DNA from: Phycisphaerales bacterium UBA2396
Lineage (GTDB): Bacteria; Planctomycetota; Phycisphaerae; Phycisphaerales; UBA1924
Assembly: GCA_002343325.1 (NCBI GenBank)
Contig: DDSG01000095.1
Span: 1 to 24,492 of the forward strand
Reading direction: 5' to 3'
Length of the DNA: 24,492 nt
Shown: positions 14,706-22,040 of the stretch, piece by piece
How the letters are laid out: each line of letters begins with the position of its first letter
Numbering within the stretch: position 1 is the stretch's first letter
Translations under genes and position numbers: made by a program
The notes under the pieces: model-generated
What the model was told of the DNA's origin: nothing
Seen by the model: the letters and a program-made list of their open reading frames with translations, nothing else
Database searches by the model: none

Positions 14706-16262
14706 ATGCGGCTTGCGATCGCGGCGTTGGCGTGTGTTCCGGTGTGGTCGGCGGCGGCTGCGCAGCCCAGGCATTGGGTGTACTTCGAGGACAAGGGGTA
14801 CGCGACAGAGGTTGCCGAGCGAGCGGCGATCGAAGGGTTGGCGGCGGCGGCGGATCCGGCGCAGGTTCAGCGGCGCGAACGCCGACGGTCGTTGGCCGGA
14901 TTGTTCGATGCTCGCGATCTGCCGGTCTCGTCGGATTACGTCGGGCAGTTGGAGGGGCTCGGGCTGCGCGTCCATCAGAGAAGCCGGTGGCTCAACGCGG
15001 TGAGCGTTGAAGCGACCCCTGAGCAACTGAGGGCGGCGGCGGGGCTCGCCTGCGTGGCGCGGGTCGAGCCGGTGCGGGGTGGTCGTCGGGCGAGCGTGGT
15101 GGGCGATGCGAACGAGTTGCTTTCGGGCGCGGGCACGCGTGATGACTATGGGTGGTCGTCGGAGCAGTTGCATCAGATTTCGCTGCCGTCGGTGCACGCG
15201 CGGGGTGCCACGGGGCAGGGCGTGGTGGTGGCGGTGCTCGATACGGGGTTTGTGACAACGCACCGGGCGTTCAACAACCCGGCGTTGCCCTTGCGGGTGC
15301 GCGCGTCGTGGGACTTTGTAGACAACGACGCGGTGGTGAGCGTCGAGCCCGGCGATCATCCGGATCAGCATCGCCACGGAACGTGGATCCTGGGGACGCT
15401 GGCGGCATACTGGCCCGGGACGCTCGTGGGCGGGGCGTACGGGGCGGAGTACATCCTGTGCAAGACGGAGGATTACGCGAGCGAGACGCCCGTGGAGGAG
15501 GACAACTACGTCGCGGGGCTTGAGTGGGCCGAATCGCTGGGCGCGGACGTGGCGACGAGCAGCCTGGGATACATCGACTGGTACACGCAGGCGGATCTGG
15601 ACGGTCTGACGGCGGTGACGACGATCGCGGTCAACGCGGCGACGCAGAACGGGATGTTCTGTGTGACGGCGGCGGGCAACGAGGGCAACGACGCAAACCC
15701 GGCGACGAGCCGGCTGATCGCGCCCGCCGACGCGTTTGATGTGATCACGTGCGGCGCGGTGGATTCAACGGGAGTGATCACCTGGTTTTCGTCCGACGGG
15801 CCAACCGCGGACGGACGCGTGAAGCCGGAACTGCTGGCACGCGGGCTTGCAACGCGGACCGTGTCGAGCAGCGACAACGCCAGCATCGCGGAGTTGAGCG
15901 GGACGAGCCTGAGCACGCCTCTGGTCGCGGCGGCCGTGGCGTGCCTGGTTCAGGAGCGCCCCTGCCGTGCGGTTGGTGATCTGCGTGCGGCTTTGTTCGC
16001 GTCGGCGTCGCGCGGGGGCGTGGCGGACCCGTTGGGCGTTCTTGGCTTTGGGATCGTGAACGCGGCGGCGTCGGGCTCGCCGGCGTGCCCGGCCGACTTC
16101 AACGGCGACGGGTTTTCGGACTTCTTTGACTTTGACGCCTTCGTCGTCTGCTTCGAGGGCGAGGGTTGCCCCGCGTGCGCGACGGCGGACATGGATGGGG
16201 ACGGGTTTGTTGATTTCTTTGATTTCGACGCCTTTGTCGCGATCTTCGAGCAGGGCTGTTAG
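14706..16262 (+). CDS. Secreted subtilisin-like (S8) protease with GC-type dockerin tail
   Basis: This 518-residue protein has a signal peptide (about 1-20, WSAAAAQ) and a prodomain-like region (about 22-130). The subtilisin catalytic domain follows with its triad visible: Asp179 in VVVAVLDTGF, His224 in HRHGTWILG and Ser401 in LSGTSLSTPLVA. The oxyanion Asn325 is in TAAGNEGN. Residues about 463-518 are the GC-type dockerin tail (DFNGDGFSDFFDFDAF, then DMDGDGFVDFFDFDAF), ending Gly-Cys. All catalytic residues are present, so an active exported protease is expected; in S8 enzymes the prodomain is removed on maturation. It is the middle of three same-strand genes carrying the same tail, behind a possible terminator or attenuator hairpin. 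Substrate unknown; it could process its neighbours. Confidence 0.94.
   Translation: MRLAIAALACVPVWSAAAAQPRHWVYFEDKGYATEVAERAAIEGLAAAADPAQVQRRERRRSLAGLFDARDLPVSSDYVGQLEGLGLRVHQRSRWLNAVSVEATPEQLRAAAGLACVARVEPVRGGRRASVVGDANELLSGAGTRDDYGWSSEQLHQISLPSVHARGATGQGVVVAVLDTGFVTTHRAFNNPALPLRVRASWDFVDNDAVVSVEPGDHPDQHRHGTWILGTLAAYWPGTLVGGAYGAEYILCKTEDYASETPVEEDNYVAGLEWAESLGADVATSSLGYIDWYTQADLDGLTAVTTIAVNAATQNGMFCVTAAGNEGNDANPATSRLIAPADAFDVITCGAVDSTGVITWFSSDGPTADGRVKPELLARGLATRTVSSSDNASIAELSGTSLSTPLVAAAVACLVQERPCRAVGDLRAALFASASRGGVADPLGVLGFGIVNAAASGSPACPADFNGDGFSDFFDFDAFVVCFEGEGCPACATADMDGDGFVDFFDFDAFVAIFEQGC
16092..16259 (+). repeat. Dispersed dockerin-coding repeat, copy 2
   Basis: It encodes the tail of the subtilisin-like protease, with loops DFNGDGFSDFFD and DMDGDGFVDFFD and the end FEQGC. 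Confidence 0.85.
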
Positions 16263-16351
16263 GGGGCTGTGCACCATCGTCGGAGTGAAGTTTGTTGAGC
16301 GTGGTGCCGTGCGGACTTGATTCGGTGAGGTCGCTCGAAGACGATTGAGGG

Positions 16352-16369
16352 ACAACCACGCACGGTTGT
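16352..16369 (+). repeat. Small leader inverted repeat before the giant repeat protein
   Basis: ACAACC (16352-16357) and GGTTGT (16364-16369) form a 6-base inverted repeat with a 6-base loop. It lies in the 127-base spacer, nine bases before the GGGAG ribosome site. The rest of the spacer shows no clear promoter. Confidence 0.3.
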
Positions 16370-16389
16370 GAAGGACAGGGAGAATCGTG

Positions 16390-19300
16390 ATGATGCGTTG
16401 GACGACTGTGTCGGCGTTGGCCGCGTTTTCTGTCGTGGGCGCGGGGCTTGCGGCTCCGGTGTCGTGGACGGGCCTGGGCGACGGCGTGAGCTGGTCCGAC
16501 CCGGCGAACTGGTCGACCAACAGCCTGCCCGGGCCGGCGGACGATGTGACGATCAACGTCGGCGCTGATCCGCTCATTCAGATCGCCGGGGTGAGCCCGG
16601 TGATCAACTCGCTGACGAGCGCGGAGCAGCTTCGCATCAACTCGAACGCGACGGTCACGGTGGGCACGGCGACCTGCACGGCGCCTGTGTTCATCGCGGG
16701 CGGCACCATCCAGGGCGGCACGTGGACCTTCAGCGGCGGGGCCAACCTGCGCGTGGTGACGAACATCGAAGGTCGGCTCAACAACCCGAGCATCACCGGC
16801 GACATCATCTACGTCGACACCGGTTCGCGCCTGCGAGCGCTCTCGGGAACGACGTACTCCGCGATGCGATTCCGGGGTTCAAGCCAGAGCGTCGCGTTCG
16901 AGCCCGGCACCGTGATTAACGCGCCGATCGTGGGCGACCAGGGCTTCGTGAACGCGTACGTCGAGACGTTCGCCAATGGCACGCTCACTGTGGGTCCCTC
17001 GGGCGTTGTGGGAACGCTTCCGGGCGCGTCGGGAACCGTGACGCTCGGTGCGCAGTGGTGGTACTCCGCGACGACCGCGCTGACGATCAACGGTCGGTTC
17101 ACGCACGCGGCGAACGGGCAGGCGACGATCAATCCTTCGTCGCTGACGATCTCCGCCAGCGGCCTGGTGGAAAACATCGGCACGGGAAGCATCAACGTCG
17201 GCGTCCGCGGCAATCCCGCCACATGGTCGAACCTGGGGACGATCCGTGCGTCCTCGGGGCAGATTTTCTTGCTCAACGGCTTCACGAACCAGAATCTGGT
17301 CGAGGTGGTCGGCACGGGACGGGTCACGCTGTCGGCCGCATGGAGCAACGCGGGCACGCTCGCGCTCAGCGGGTCCGGGCGCCTCGACCTGGGCGGAACG
17401 TTTTCCACAGCGTCCATCGGGACGATCGCCCGCGGCGGTGGTGGCACCGAAGGCGTGATCGCGATCACCGGCGCGTGGGACAACTCCAACGCCACGTACG
17501 CATTGAACGCCTCGACGGGGTCCTTCCTGCTCGAAGGCTCCATTACCGGCGGGACGATCACGTCCGCGAACGGCGCGGTCCTGAGGGGCGGCAATGCGTC
17601 GTCGAACCAACTCACCAACGTGAACTATGGCGGCGAGTTGCGGCTTGATGTGAACAACGCCAGGATCATCGTGCGGTCCGGGACGACCCTTGGCGGCGTC
17701 CGAGTCAGCGCGACCAGCGCCGGCCTGACGATGGAACCCGGTGCCGTCATCAACTTTCCCATTACGATCGATGCCAATTCGAGCCTTGGTACATTCGGCA
17801 TCGATGTGCGATCGGCCGGAACGCTGACGTGGGGCTCGGGCGCTTCACTGTCGTCCGTGGGCACATGGACAGGGTCTGTGACGATCGGGCGGTCGTGGTG
17901 GGGTGTGGCAGCGACGCAGTTCATCAACGCGGGGACTATTTCTTTGTCCGGCGCGAGTCGGACGCTCGGCATCGGGGGCGAGGCGTTCACCAATCAGGCG
18001 GGCGCCACGGTCAGCGTTGCCTCGGGCACGACGCTCGGGGTGGACGTGACCGGCACGGACACCAACGCATGGACGAACGCCGGGATGATCTCGGCGACGA
18101 ACACGACGCTGACATTCAGTGACCAGTGGTCGGTTGTGCCGGGCGGCACGGTCTCCATCACGGACAGCATCGCGAGCCTTGAGGGCCGATTCGCGACGCC
18201 GTCGCTGCTGCGGTTTGTGCGCAGCGGGGGCACGGTGCGGATCGTCGGTCGGCTCGACAACACCGGACAGGCGACCACGCTCAACGCCGCCACGGGGTCG
18301 TGGAGGCTCGATGGTGGCACGATCGTGGGCGGGACCATGGCGTGGGAGGGGGGCAGCCGCCTCATCCCGACCAATGTGTCTGGCCGGCTTGAGGCTGTCG
18401 GGCTTCTGAGCGAGTTGGTTCTTGAAGAGGGCAGCGCGAGGGTCCGATTCAGCAGTGATACGACCGCGGTCGGCGTGCGCATGACCGGTTTCAGCAACGG
18501 GCTGCTCATCGACAACAACGGCGTGATCGACTATCCCGTGGTCTCCGATTCGAGTTCCGCCACGTCTCACTCGGTTGAATCGGCAACGAGCAACGCAACC
18601 CTCACCATCGGGCCGGGCGGCTCGATTTCGAGCACCCCGAGCTCCCGCGCGACGCTCTACGTGGGCGAGCAGTTCTGGGGCGCAACCTCCGCCGTCCTGA
18701 ACAACCAGGGAACGATTTCCTCGCAAGCAACCGGACGCGAGCTGCGTGTGCGCCCGACCTTGCTCAACAGCACCGGCACGATCCGCGGCCGCGGGGGCGT
18801 GGCCGTCAACGTGAGCGGGCTGAGCGGTAACGTGGGCGGATTCGAGGTGCAGGACGCCGGCACCAGCATGCTGCTCGACGGGAACTACAGCCTTACAGGC
18901 ACGCTGTCCGTCACGCCCGGGACTTCCGTGACGCTCCGTGGGACATGGTCCAACGGCGGCTCCATCGCGATCAACAGCGGCACGCTCGTGCTCGACGGCA
19001 CCTTCTCGCTCTCGACACTCGGCTCGTTCAGCAATGCCAACGGCATCGTGTCGATCATCGGAACGCTCAATAACGCGTCGGGACTGACGCTCAACGCAGC
19101 CACCGGGTCTTGGTCGGTCAATGGCGGAACGATTACCGGGGGCACGATCTCGCAGACTCAGGGAAGCCGACTGCTCTTTGGGAGCAACACAGACAGCACG
19201 CTCAACGGCGTGACGTTCGACTCGACCCTGCGGATCTCGAGCACCAACGCTCGCGTGCGGGCTTTGGGGACAACGGCGCCGGCGTACTCGATCGAGTCAT

Positions 19301-20310
19301 CGGGTGCATCGATCGGGTTCGAGCCCGGTCGCGTGCTGAACCAGACGGTGACCGTGAACTCTGTCGGCACGGCGGCTCTGGAGACCGTCGGATCGGGCTC
19401 GCTGACAATCGGTCCTTCCGGCCGGGTCGAGGTGCTCTCGGGTTCGTTTACTCTCGGTTCGTTCTGGTACTCGGGAACGCGGTCTCTGCTCATCCAGGGA
19501 ACGATCGAGAACGCGGCAGGTGCCGTTACCCTCAACCCAACCGTTCTGACGAACTACGACGCTGCGACGCAGACGCTGACCGGCGGTACGTATCGCCTGC
19601 TCAACGGGTCGATCATGTCGTTCCCAGCCCCGATCGCGAGGTTCAACGCCACACTCGTTGCTGACGGGATCAATGGGCTTCCCAGTCAGCTCTTTGGGAT
19701 GAGTGAGAACCTGGGGACGATCACGCTCACCGGAGGGAAGGTTGCGGCGATTCTCAACGCTCAGGGTCAGCCCACCACGTTCACCAACCGCGGGCGGATC
19801 AACATCGGACCCGGCTCATCGCTGCGTGTGGGAACCTCGGGGCGCTCGGCGAATTTCGTTCAGGATGCCGCGGGGACCGTTCGGTTCGATCTCGCGGGCA
19901 CGACGACCTCGACCTACGGGCTTCTGCGCGTCTTCGGGACCGCGACGCTCGGGGGCGAGATCGAGGCGGCGTACGTCAACGGCTTCCAGCGAGCCTGCGG
20001 GCAGTTGTTCCAGGTTGTGGATGCGAACAGCCGCGTCGGGCAGTTTGACACGCGCGACCTGCCGCCCAACGACGACTCGACGATCTTCTTGCTGTTCTAC
20101 GGCGGAGCGGACGTCCGGCTGACCGTCTCCGCGCGGGCCGACTTCAACGAGGACGGCTTCCTCGACTTCTTCGACTTCGCGGACTTCGTGGACTGCTTCG
20201 AGACGGGCGTCTGCCCCCCGGGCGTGACGGCCGACTTCGACGGCGACGGATTCGTCGACTTCTTCGACTTCAGCGAGTTCGTCTTCCGGTTCGAGGCCGG
20301 GTGCGATTGA
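16390..20310 (+). CDS. Giant secreted repetitive (probable beta-helix) protein with GC-type dockerin tail
   Basis: This 1306-residue exported protein has a signal peptide (about 1-22, GAGLAAPVSW). Next comes the stretch WTGLGDGVSWSDPANWSTN, a common planctomycete/autotransporter opening for parallel beta-helix proteins. The body is Gly/Thr/Ser/Asn-rich with short strand-turn repeats. Four diverged blocks of about 260-280 residues can be marked by GG(T)IxGGT anchors at residues 104, 383, 642 and 912, three of them preceded by LNAxTGSW/F. Other shared pieces are EPGxVIN, TLTIGPSG and QxWWxxxT. Residues 1250-1305 form the two-loop dockerin tail ending Gly-Cys, here with one extra Asp after the Cys. 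ATG 16390 lies seven bases after GGGAG; GTG 16387 and ATG 16393 are alternatives. Role unknown: adhesin, surface filament or glycan-binding scaffold are possibilities. It ends one base from the convergent lipoprotein stop. Confidence 0.9.
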   Translation: MMRWTTVSALAAFSVVGAGLAAPVSWTGLGDGVSWSDPANWSTNSLPGPADDVTINVGADPLIQIAGVSPVINSLTSAEQLRINSNATVTVGTATCTAPVFIAGGTIQGGTWTFSGGANLRVVTNIEGRLNNPSITGDIIYVDTGSRLRALSGTTYSAMRFRGSSQSVAFEPGTVINAPIVGDQGFVNAYVETFANGTLTVGPSGVVGTLPGASGTVTLGAQWWYSATTALTINGRFTHAANGQATINPSSLTISASGLVENIGTGSINVGVRGNPATWSNLGTIRASSGQIFLLNGFTNQNLVEVVGTGRVTLSAAWSNAGTLALSGSGRLDLGGTFSTASIGTIARGGGGTEGVIAITGAWDNSNATYALNASTGSFLLEGSITGGTITSANGAVLRGGNASSNQLTNVNYGGELRLDVNNARIIVRSGTTLGGVRVSATSAGLTMEPGAVINFPITIDANSSLGTFGIDVRSAGTLTWGSGASLSSVGTWTGSVTIGRSWWGVAATQFINAGTISLSGASRTLGIGGEAFTNQAGATVSVASGTTLGVDVTGTDTNAWTNAGMISATNTTLTFSDQWSVVPGGTVSITDSIASLEGRFATPSLLRFVRSGGTVRIVGRLDNTGQATTLNAATGSWRLDGGTIVGGTMAWEGGSRLIPTNVSGRLEAVGLLSELVLEEGSARVRFSSDTTAVGVRMTGFSNGLLIDNNGVIDYPVVSDSSSATSHSVESATSNATLTIGPGGSISSTPSSRATLYVGEQFWGATSAVLNNQGTISSQATGRELRVRPTLLNSTGTIRGRGGVAVNVSGLSGNVGGFEVQDAGTSMLLDGNYSLTGTLSVTPGTSVTLRGTWSNGGSIAINSGTLVLDGTFSLSTLGSFSNANGIVSIIGTLNNASGLTLNAATGSWSVNGGTITGGTISQTQGSRLLFGSNTDSTLNGVTFDSTLRISSTNARVRALGTTAPAYSIESSGASIGFEPGRVLNQTVTVNSVGTAALETVGSGSLTIGPSGRVEVLSGSFTLGSFWYSGTRSLLIQGTIENAAGAVTLNPTVLTNYDAATQTLTGGTYRLLNGSIMSFPAPIARFNATLVADGINGLPSQLFGMSENLGTITLTGGKVAAILNAQGQPTTFTNRGRINIGPGSSLRVGTSGRSANFVQDAAGTVRFDLAGTTTSTYGLLRVFGTATLGGEIEAAYVNGFQRACGQLFQVVDANSRVGQFDTRDLPPNDDSTIFLLFYGGADVRLTVSARADFNEDGFLDFFDFADFVDCFETGVCPPGVTADFDGDGFVDFFDFSEFVFRFEAGCD
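20137..20307 (+). repeat. Dispersed dockerin-coding repeat, copy 3
   Basis: It encodes the tail of the giant repeat protein (DFNEDGFLDFFDFADF, then DFDGDGFVDFFDFSEF), ending EAGCD rather than the plain GC end of the other two copies. Confidence 0.85.
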
Positions 20311-20311
20311 G

Positions 20312-20545
20312 TTATTCGTCGAGGAGCGTCTCGCCGACGCGCGCGTAGGCGTTGTTCTCGCCGTTCTTGCGGGCGACGTAGATGCGGTTCTGGACCATGA
20401 CGCGTCCGAGGGCATCGCCGCCGGCCATGCTGACGTAGGCGGGGCCGTCGGGGTTGTACTGCGCGGTGGTCGTGTTCGACGAGGCGCACCCGCCGAGGAC
20501 GAGCCCGGCCGCCGCGATGATGCCAACCTTCATAGAGCGCTTCAT
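20312..20545 (-). CDS. Small lipoprotein, 77 residues, unknown function
   Basis: This is a 77-residue lipoprotein: MKRSMKVGIIAAAGLVLGGC gives a basic start, a hydrophobic core and a clear lipobox (VLGGC, Cys20). The mature part is 58 residues with IYVARKNGENNAYARVGETL and no recognised domain. ATG 20545 is chosen because GGAGG lies seven bases upstream; the open frame continues to 20659 but that extension is Arg/Pro-rich and would bury the signal peptide. It converges on the giant repeat protein gene with one base between the stops. It is divergent from the type VI cluster, but is far too short for the T6SS lipoprotein TssJ. Confidence 0.8.
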   Translation of the reverse strand: MKRSMKVGIIAAAGLVLGGCASSNTTTAQYNPDGPAYVSMAGGDALGRVMVQNRIYVARKNGENNAYARVGETLLDE

Positions 20546-20552
20546 GCCTGAT

Positions 20553-20557
20553 CCTCC
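20553..20557 (-). promoter_or_regulatory. Shine-Dalgarno deciding the start at 20545
   Basis: GGAGG on the minus strand is seven bases from ATG 20545. It rules out the longer start at 20659 in the same frame. Confidence 0.75.
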
Positions 20558-20700
20558 ATCTCGCCGGGCGGTCGCCTCGGTCTTCAGGAAGATCGGATGG
20601 CGAGGCCGCGGGCAGGGCTCTTCCGACTCCGTTGGTCGATGCGGGGCGTCCGTGTGCATGGTCTGGGCTGGTTTGGCGGGCCCGAGAACCTCACCGGCTC

Positions 20701-20725
20701 TGGTATGCTGCGGGCCGCAGGGAGG
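20701..20725 (+). promoter_or_regulatory. Putative extended -10, palindrome and ribosome site of the T6SS cluster
   Basis: TGGTATGCT (20701-20709) looks like an extended -10 box (TG-N-TATGCT); no -35 hexamer is seen. The near-perfect palindrome CTGCGG-G-CCGCAG (20708-20720) covers the expected start point and could be an operator. GGAGG (20721-20725) follows, six bases before the GTG start at 20732. The rest of the 186-base spacer shows nothing clear. Confidence 0.4.
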
Positions 20726-20731
20726 TGAATC

Positions 20732-21364
20732 GTGCTCAACGCGGATCGCGAGGCTCTCGCGATGGAGCTTTCATCGCTCGCGGAACGCCTGAAGGGCGGC
20801 GGCCCGGCCACGGATGAGGTTTCGCGCGGGCTGGAGTCGGTTCTGACTCGGCTTGGGGCTCGGCCGGGCTCATCGGATGACTCCGAACGTGCACGCCGTG
20901 ATGAGGCTTTCGGACTTGTGACGCGGTTCGCCTGTGCCGTGGACGACCTTGTATGGAGTGCCTGGTCCGACGCCATTGCGCCCGGCTCGCACTTGGTCCG
21001 GAGAGCTCGCCTCGCGGCGTCGCTCGATGGATACCTCCGGGGCCAGCCCGGGATGACCCACGAGATGCTGGAGGCCGACCTTGCGGCACTGCGCCTTGTC
21101 ACAGCGGCGATGATCGCGGCGATCGGGCGGGGCGGCCGAGGATTCGCGCACCAACTCTCGCAGCGGCTTTCCCCCGAGGCCATTCGGGCCTCTGTGCCGA
21201 CGGGACTCTTTGGTCATCAGGCGAGGTGCTGGGCGCACTACATGTCGTTGGCGGGCGGACTGACTCCCGACGCGCTCGTTGAGGAATTGATGCGAGCGGT
21301 CCGCGAATCGGCGCGGCAGTTGGCCGAGGGACGAGCATCCGAGCCGCCCGAGCACCGGGACTGA
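20732..21364 (+). CDS. T6SS TagH C-terminal-domain-like protein (no FHA domain)
   Basis: This 210-residue, mostly helical, soluble protein has no signal peptide or membrane segment. Its order of motifs resembles the C-terminal domain of T6SS FHA (TagH) proteins. A first helical block (EAFGLVTRFACAVDDLVW, about 58-75) is followed by a long helix (ADLAALRLVTAAMIAAI, 115-131), then RLSPEAIRAS (145-154), where family members read FDPERLE. A final ARCWAHYMSLAGGLTPD (164-180) matches their K-x-W-x-x-Y block. The FHA domain that normally precedes this part is absent. I place it by pattern, not by search; context helps, since it starts the operon and is followed after four bases by tssL and then tssM. 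The GTG start has an excellent GGAGG site. If the assignment holds it is a cytoplasmic regulatory or assembly factor of the secretion apparatus. Confidence 0.6.
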   Translation: MLNADREALAMELSSLAERLKGGGPATDEVSRGLESVLTRLGARPGSSDDSERARRDEAFGLVTRFACAVDDLVWSAWSDAIAPGSHLVRRARLAASLDGYLRGQPGMTHEMLEADLAALRLVTAAMIAAIGRGGRGFAHQLSQRLSPEAIRASVPTGLFGHQARCWAHYMSLAGGLTPDALVEELMRAVRESARQLAEGRASEPPEHRD

Positions 21365-21368
21365 TGCC

Positions 21369-22040
21369 ATGACACTACCCGAATGCGTCGAACCGTTCTT
21401 CCTGACGTTGTGCCGCGCACGACGTCTCGCGAGAGCGGGCGTCTCCCAAACCCATCCGGCGGCGATCGATCAGATGCACGCGGCGATCGACCGCGCGTTG
21501 TTGGATGCCGAGCGGCATGGGAGAAGGGAAGCTTTCGAACGCTTGCGCCCCGTGCTTTGGGCGTTTGCGGATGTCGCCGCCCACGACGCGAGGCTGAGCA
21601 CCGGGGATCGTTCCGAGCCGATCGCGCGTTCGGATGGAGCATCGGATGGCGGCGGGCTCGTCGGCGTGTCGGCGATGCTCGCCGAGGTGCTCCGATCGGG
21701 CGTTGCCGACGCAGAAGTGTTGGACGTCTGTCGAACGCTGCATGCGTTGGGGCAGCCTTCGGACGAAGCGGCGAGACGTTCGTGGCGGTCGTTGGGCGAG
21801 CTGCTTCGGGAAGCCGGCTCAACGACTCCGATCGATCACCGCCTGATCACGCCGCTCGCCTACGAGCACACCGACACACGAGATCTCTCGCAGCCCGCTC
21901 TTCGGCGGATGGTGCCGATGCTCGCGGGGGTTCTGGGCATGCTGGCGGTTCTCGCTCTCGCCGCATTGGCGATGCGGCATCAGGCCACGAAGGAACTGGA
22001 AGCGACGCTCGACGCGATCGTCGGCGATACGGGGCGATGA
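21369..22040 (+). CDS. tssL: Divergent TssL/DotU-like T6SS membrane-complex protein
   Basis: This 223-residue protein has a cytoplasmic helical part (1-178) and one C-terminal membrane helix (about 181-203, MVPMLAGVLGMLAVLALAAL), with about 20 residues beyond. That is the TssL/DotU layout: a helical cytoplasmic bundle anchored by a C-terminal segment. Weak sequence marks agree: RPVLWAFADVAAHDA (60-74) where DotU has ALCAFIDE, and CRTLHALGQPSDEAARR (121-137) where DotU has CLALGFxGxYR. The acidic DE of the first motif is lost. TssL binds TssM to build the inner-membrane part of the T6SS. The stop overlaps the tssM start by four bases (ATGA), so translation is probably coupled. Without tssM next to it the call would be weak. 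Confidence 0.72.
   Translation: MTLPECVEPFFLTLCRARRLARAGVSQTHPAAIDQMHAAIDRALLDAERHGRREAFERLRPVLWAFADVAAHDARLSTGDRSEPIARSDGASDGGGLVGVSAMLAEVLRSGVADAEVLDVCRTLHALGQPSDEAARRSWRSLGELLREAGSTTPIDHRLITPLAYEHTDTRDLSQPALRRMVPMLAGVLGMLAVLALAALAMRHQATKELEATLDAIVGDTGR

Noticed and set aside
12606..15377. A 923-codon open frame on the minus strand
   Set aside because: It runs antisense through the Cys-rich protein and part of the subtilisin gene and overlaps the VKOR fusion in another frame. Its translation is Arg/Pro/His-rich with no motif; the genes it overlaps have clear domains. It is a GC-rich antisense artefact.
16809..18726. Long minus-strand frames (16809-17618, 17845-18726)
   Set aside because: Antisense to the giant repeat protein; they mirror its repeats and show no independent motif.
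20312..20545. Small lipoprotein as the T6SS lipoprotein TssJ
   Set aside because: It is divergent from the cluster and has only 58 mature residues, whereas TssJ is a beta-sandwich of well over 100.
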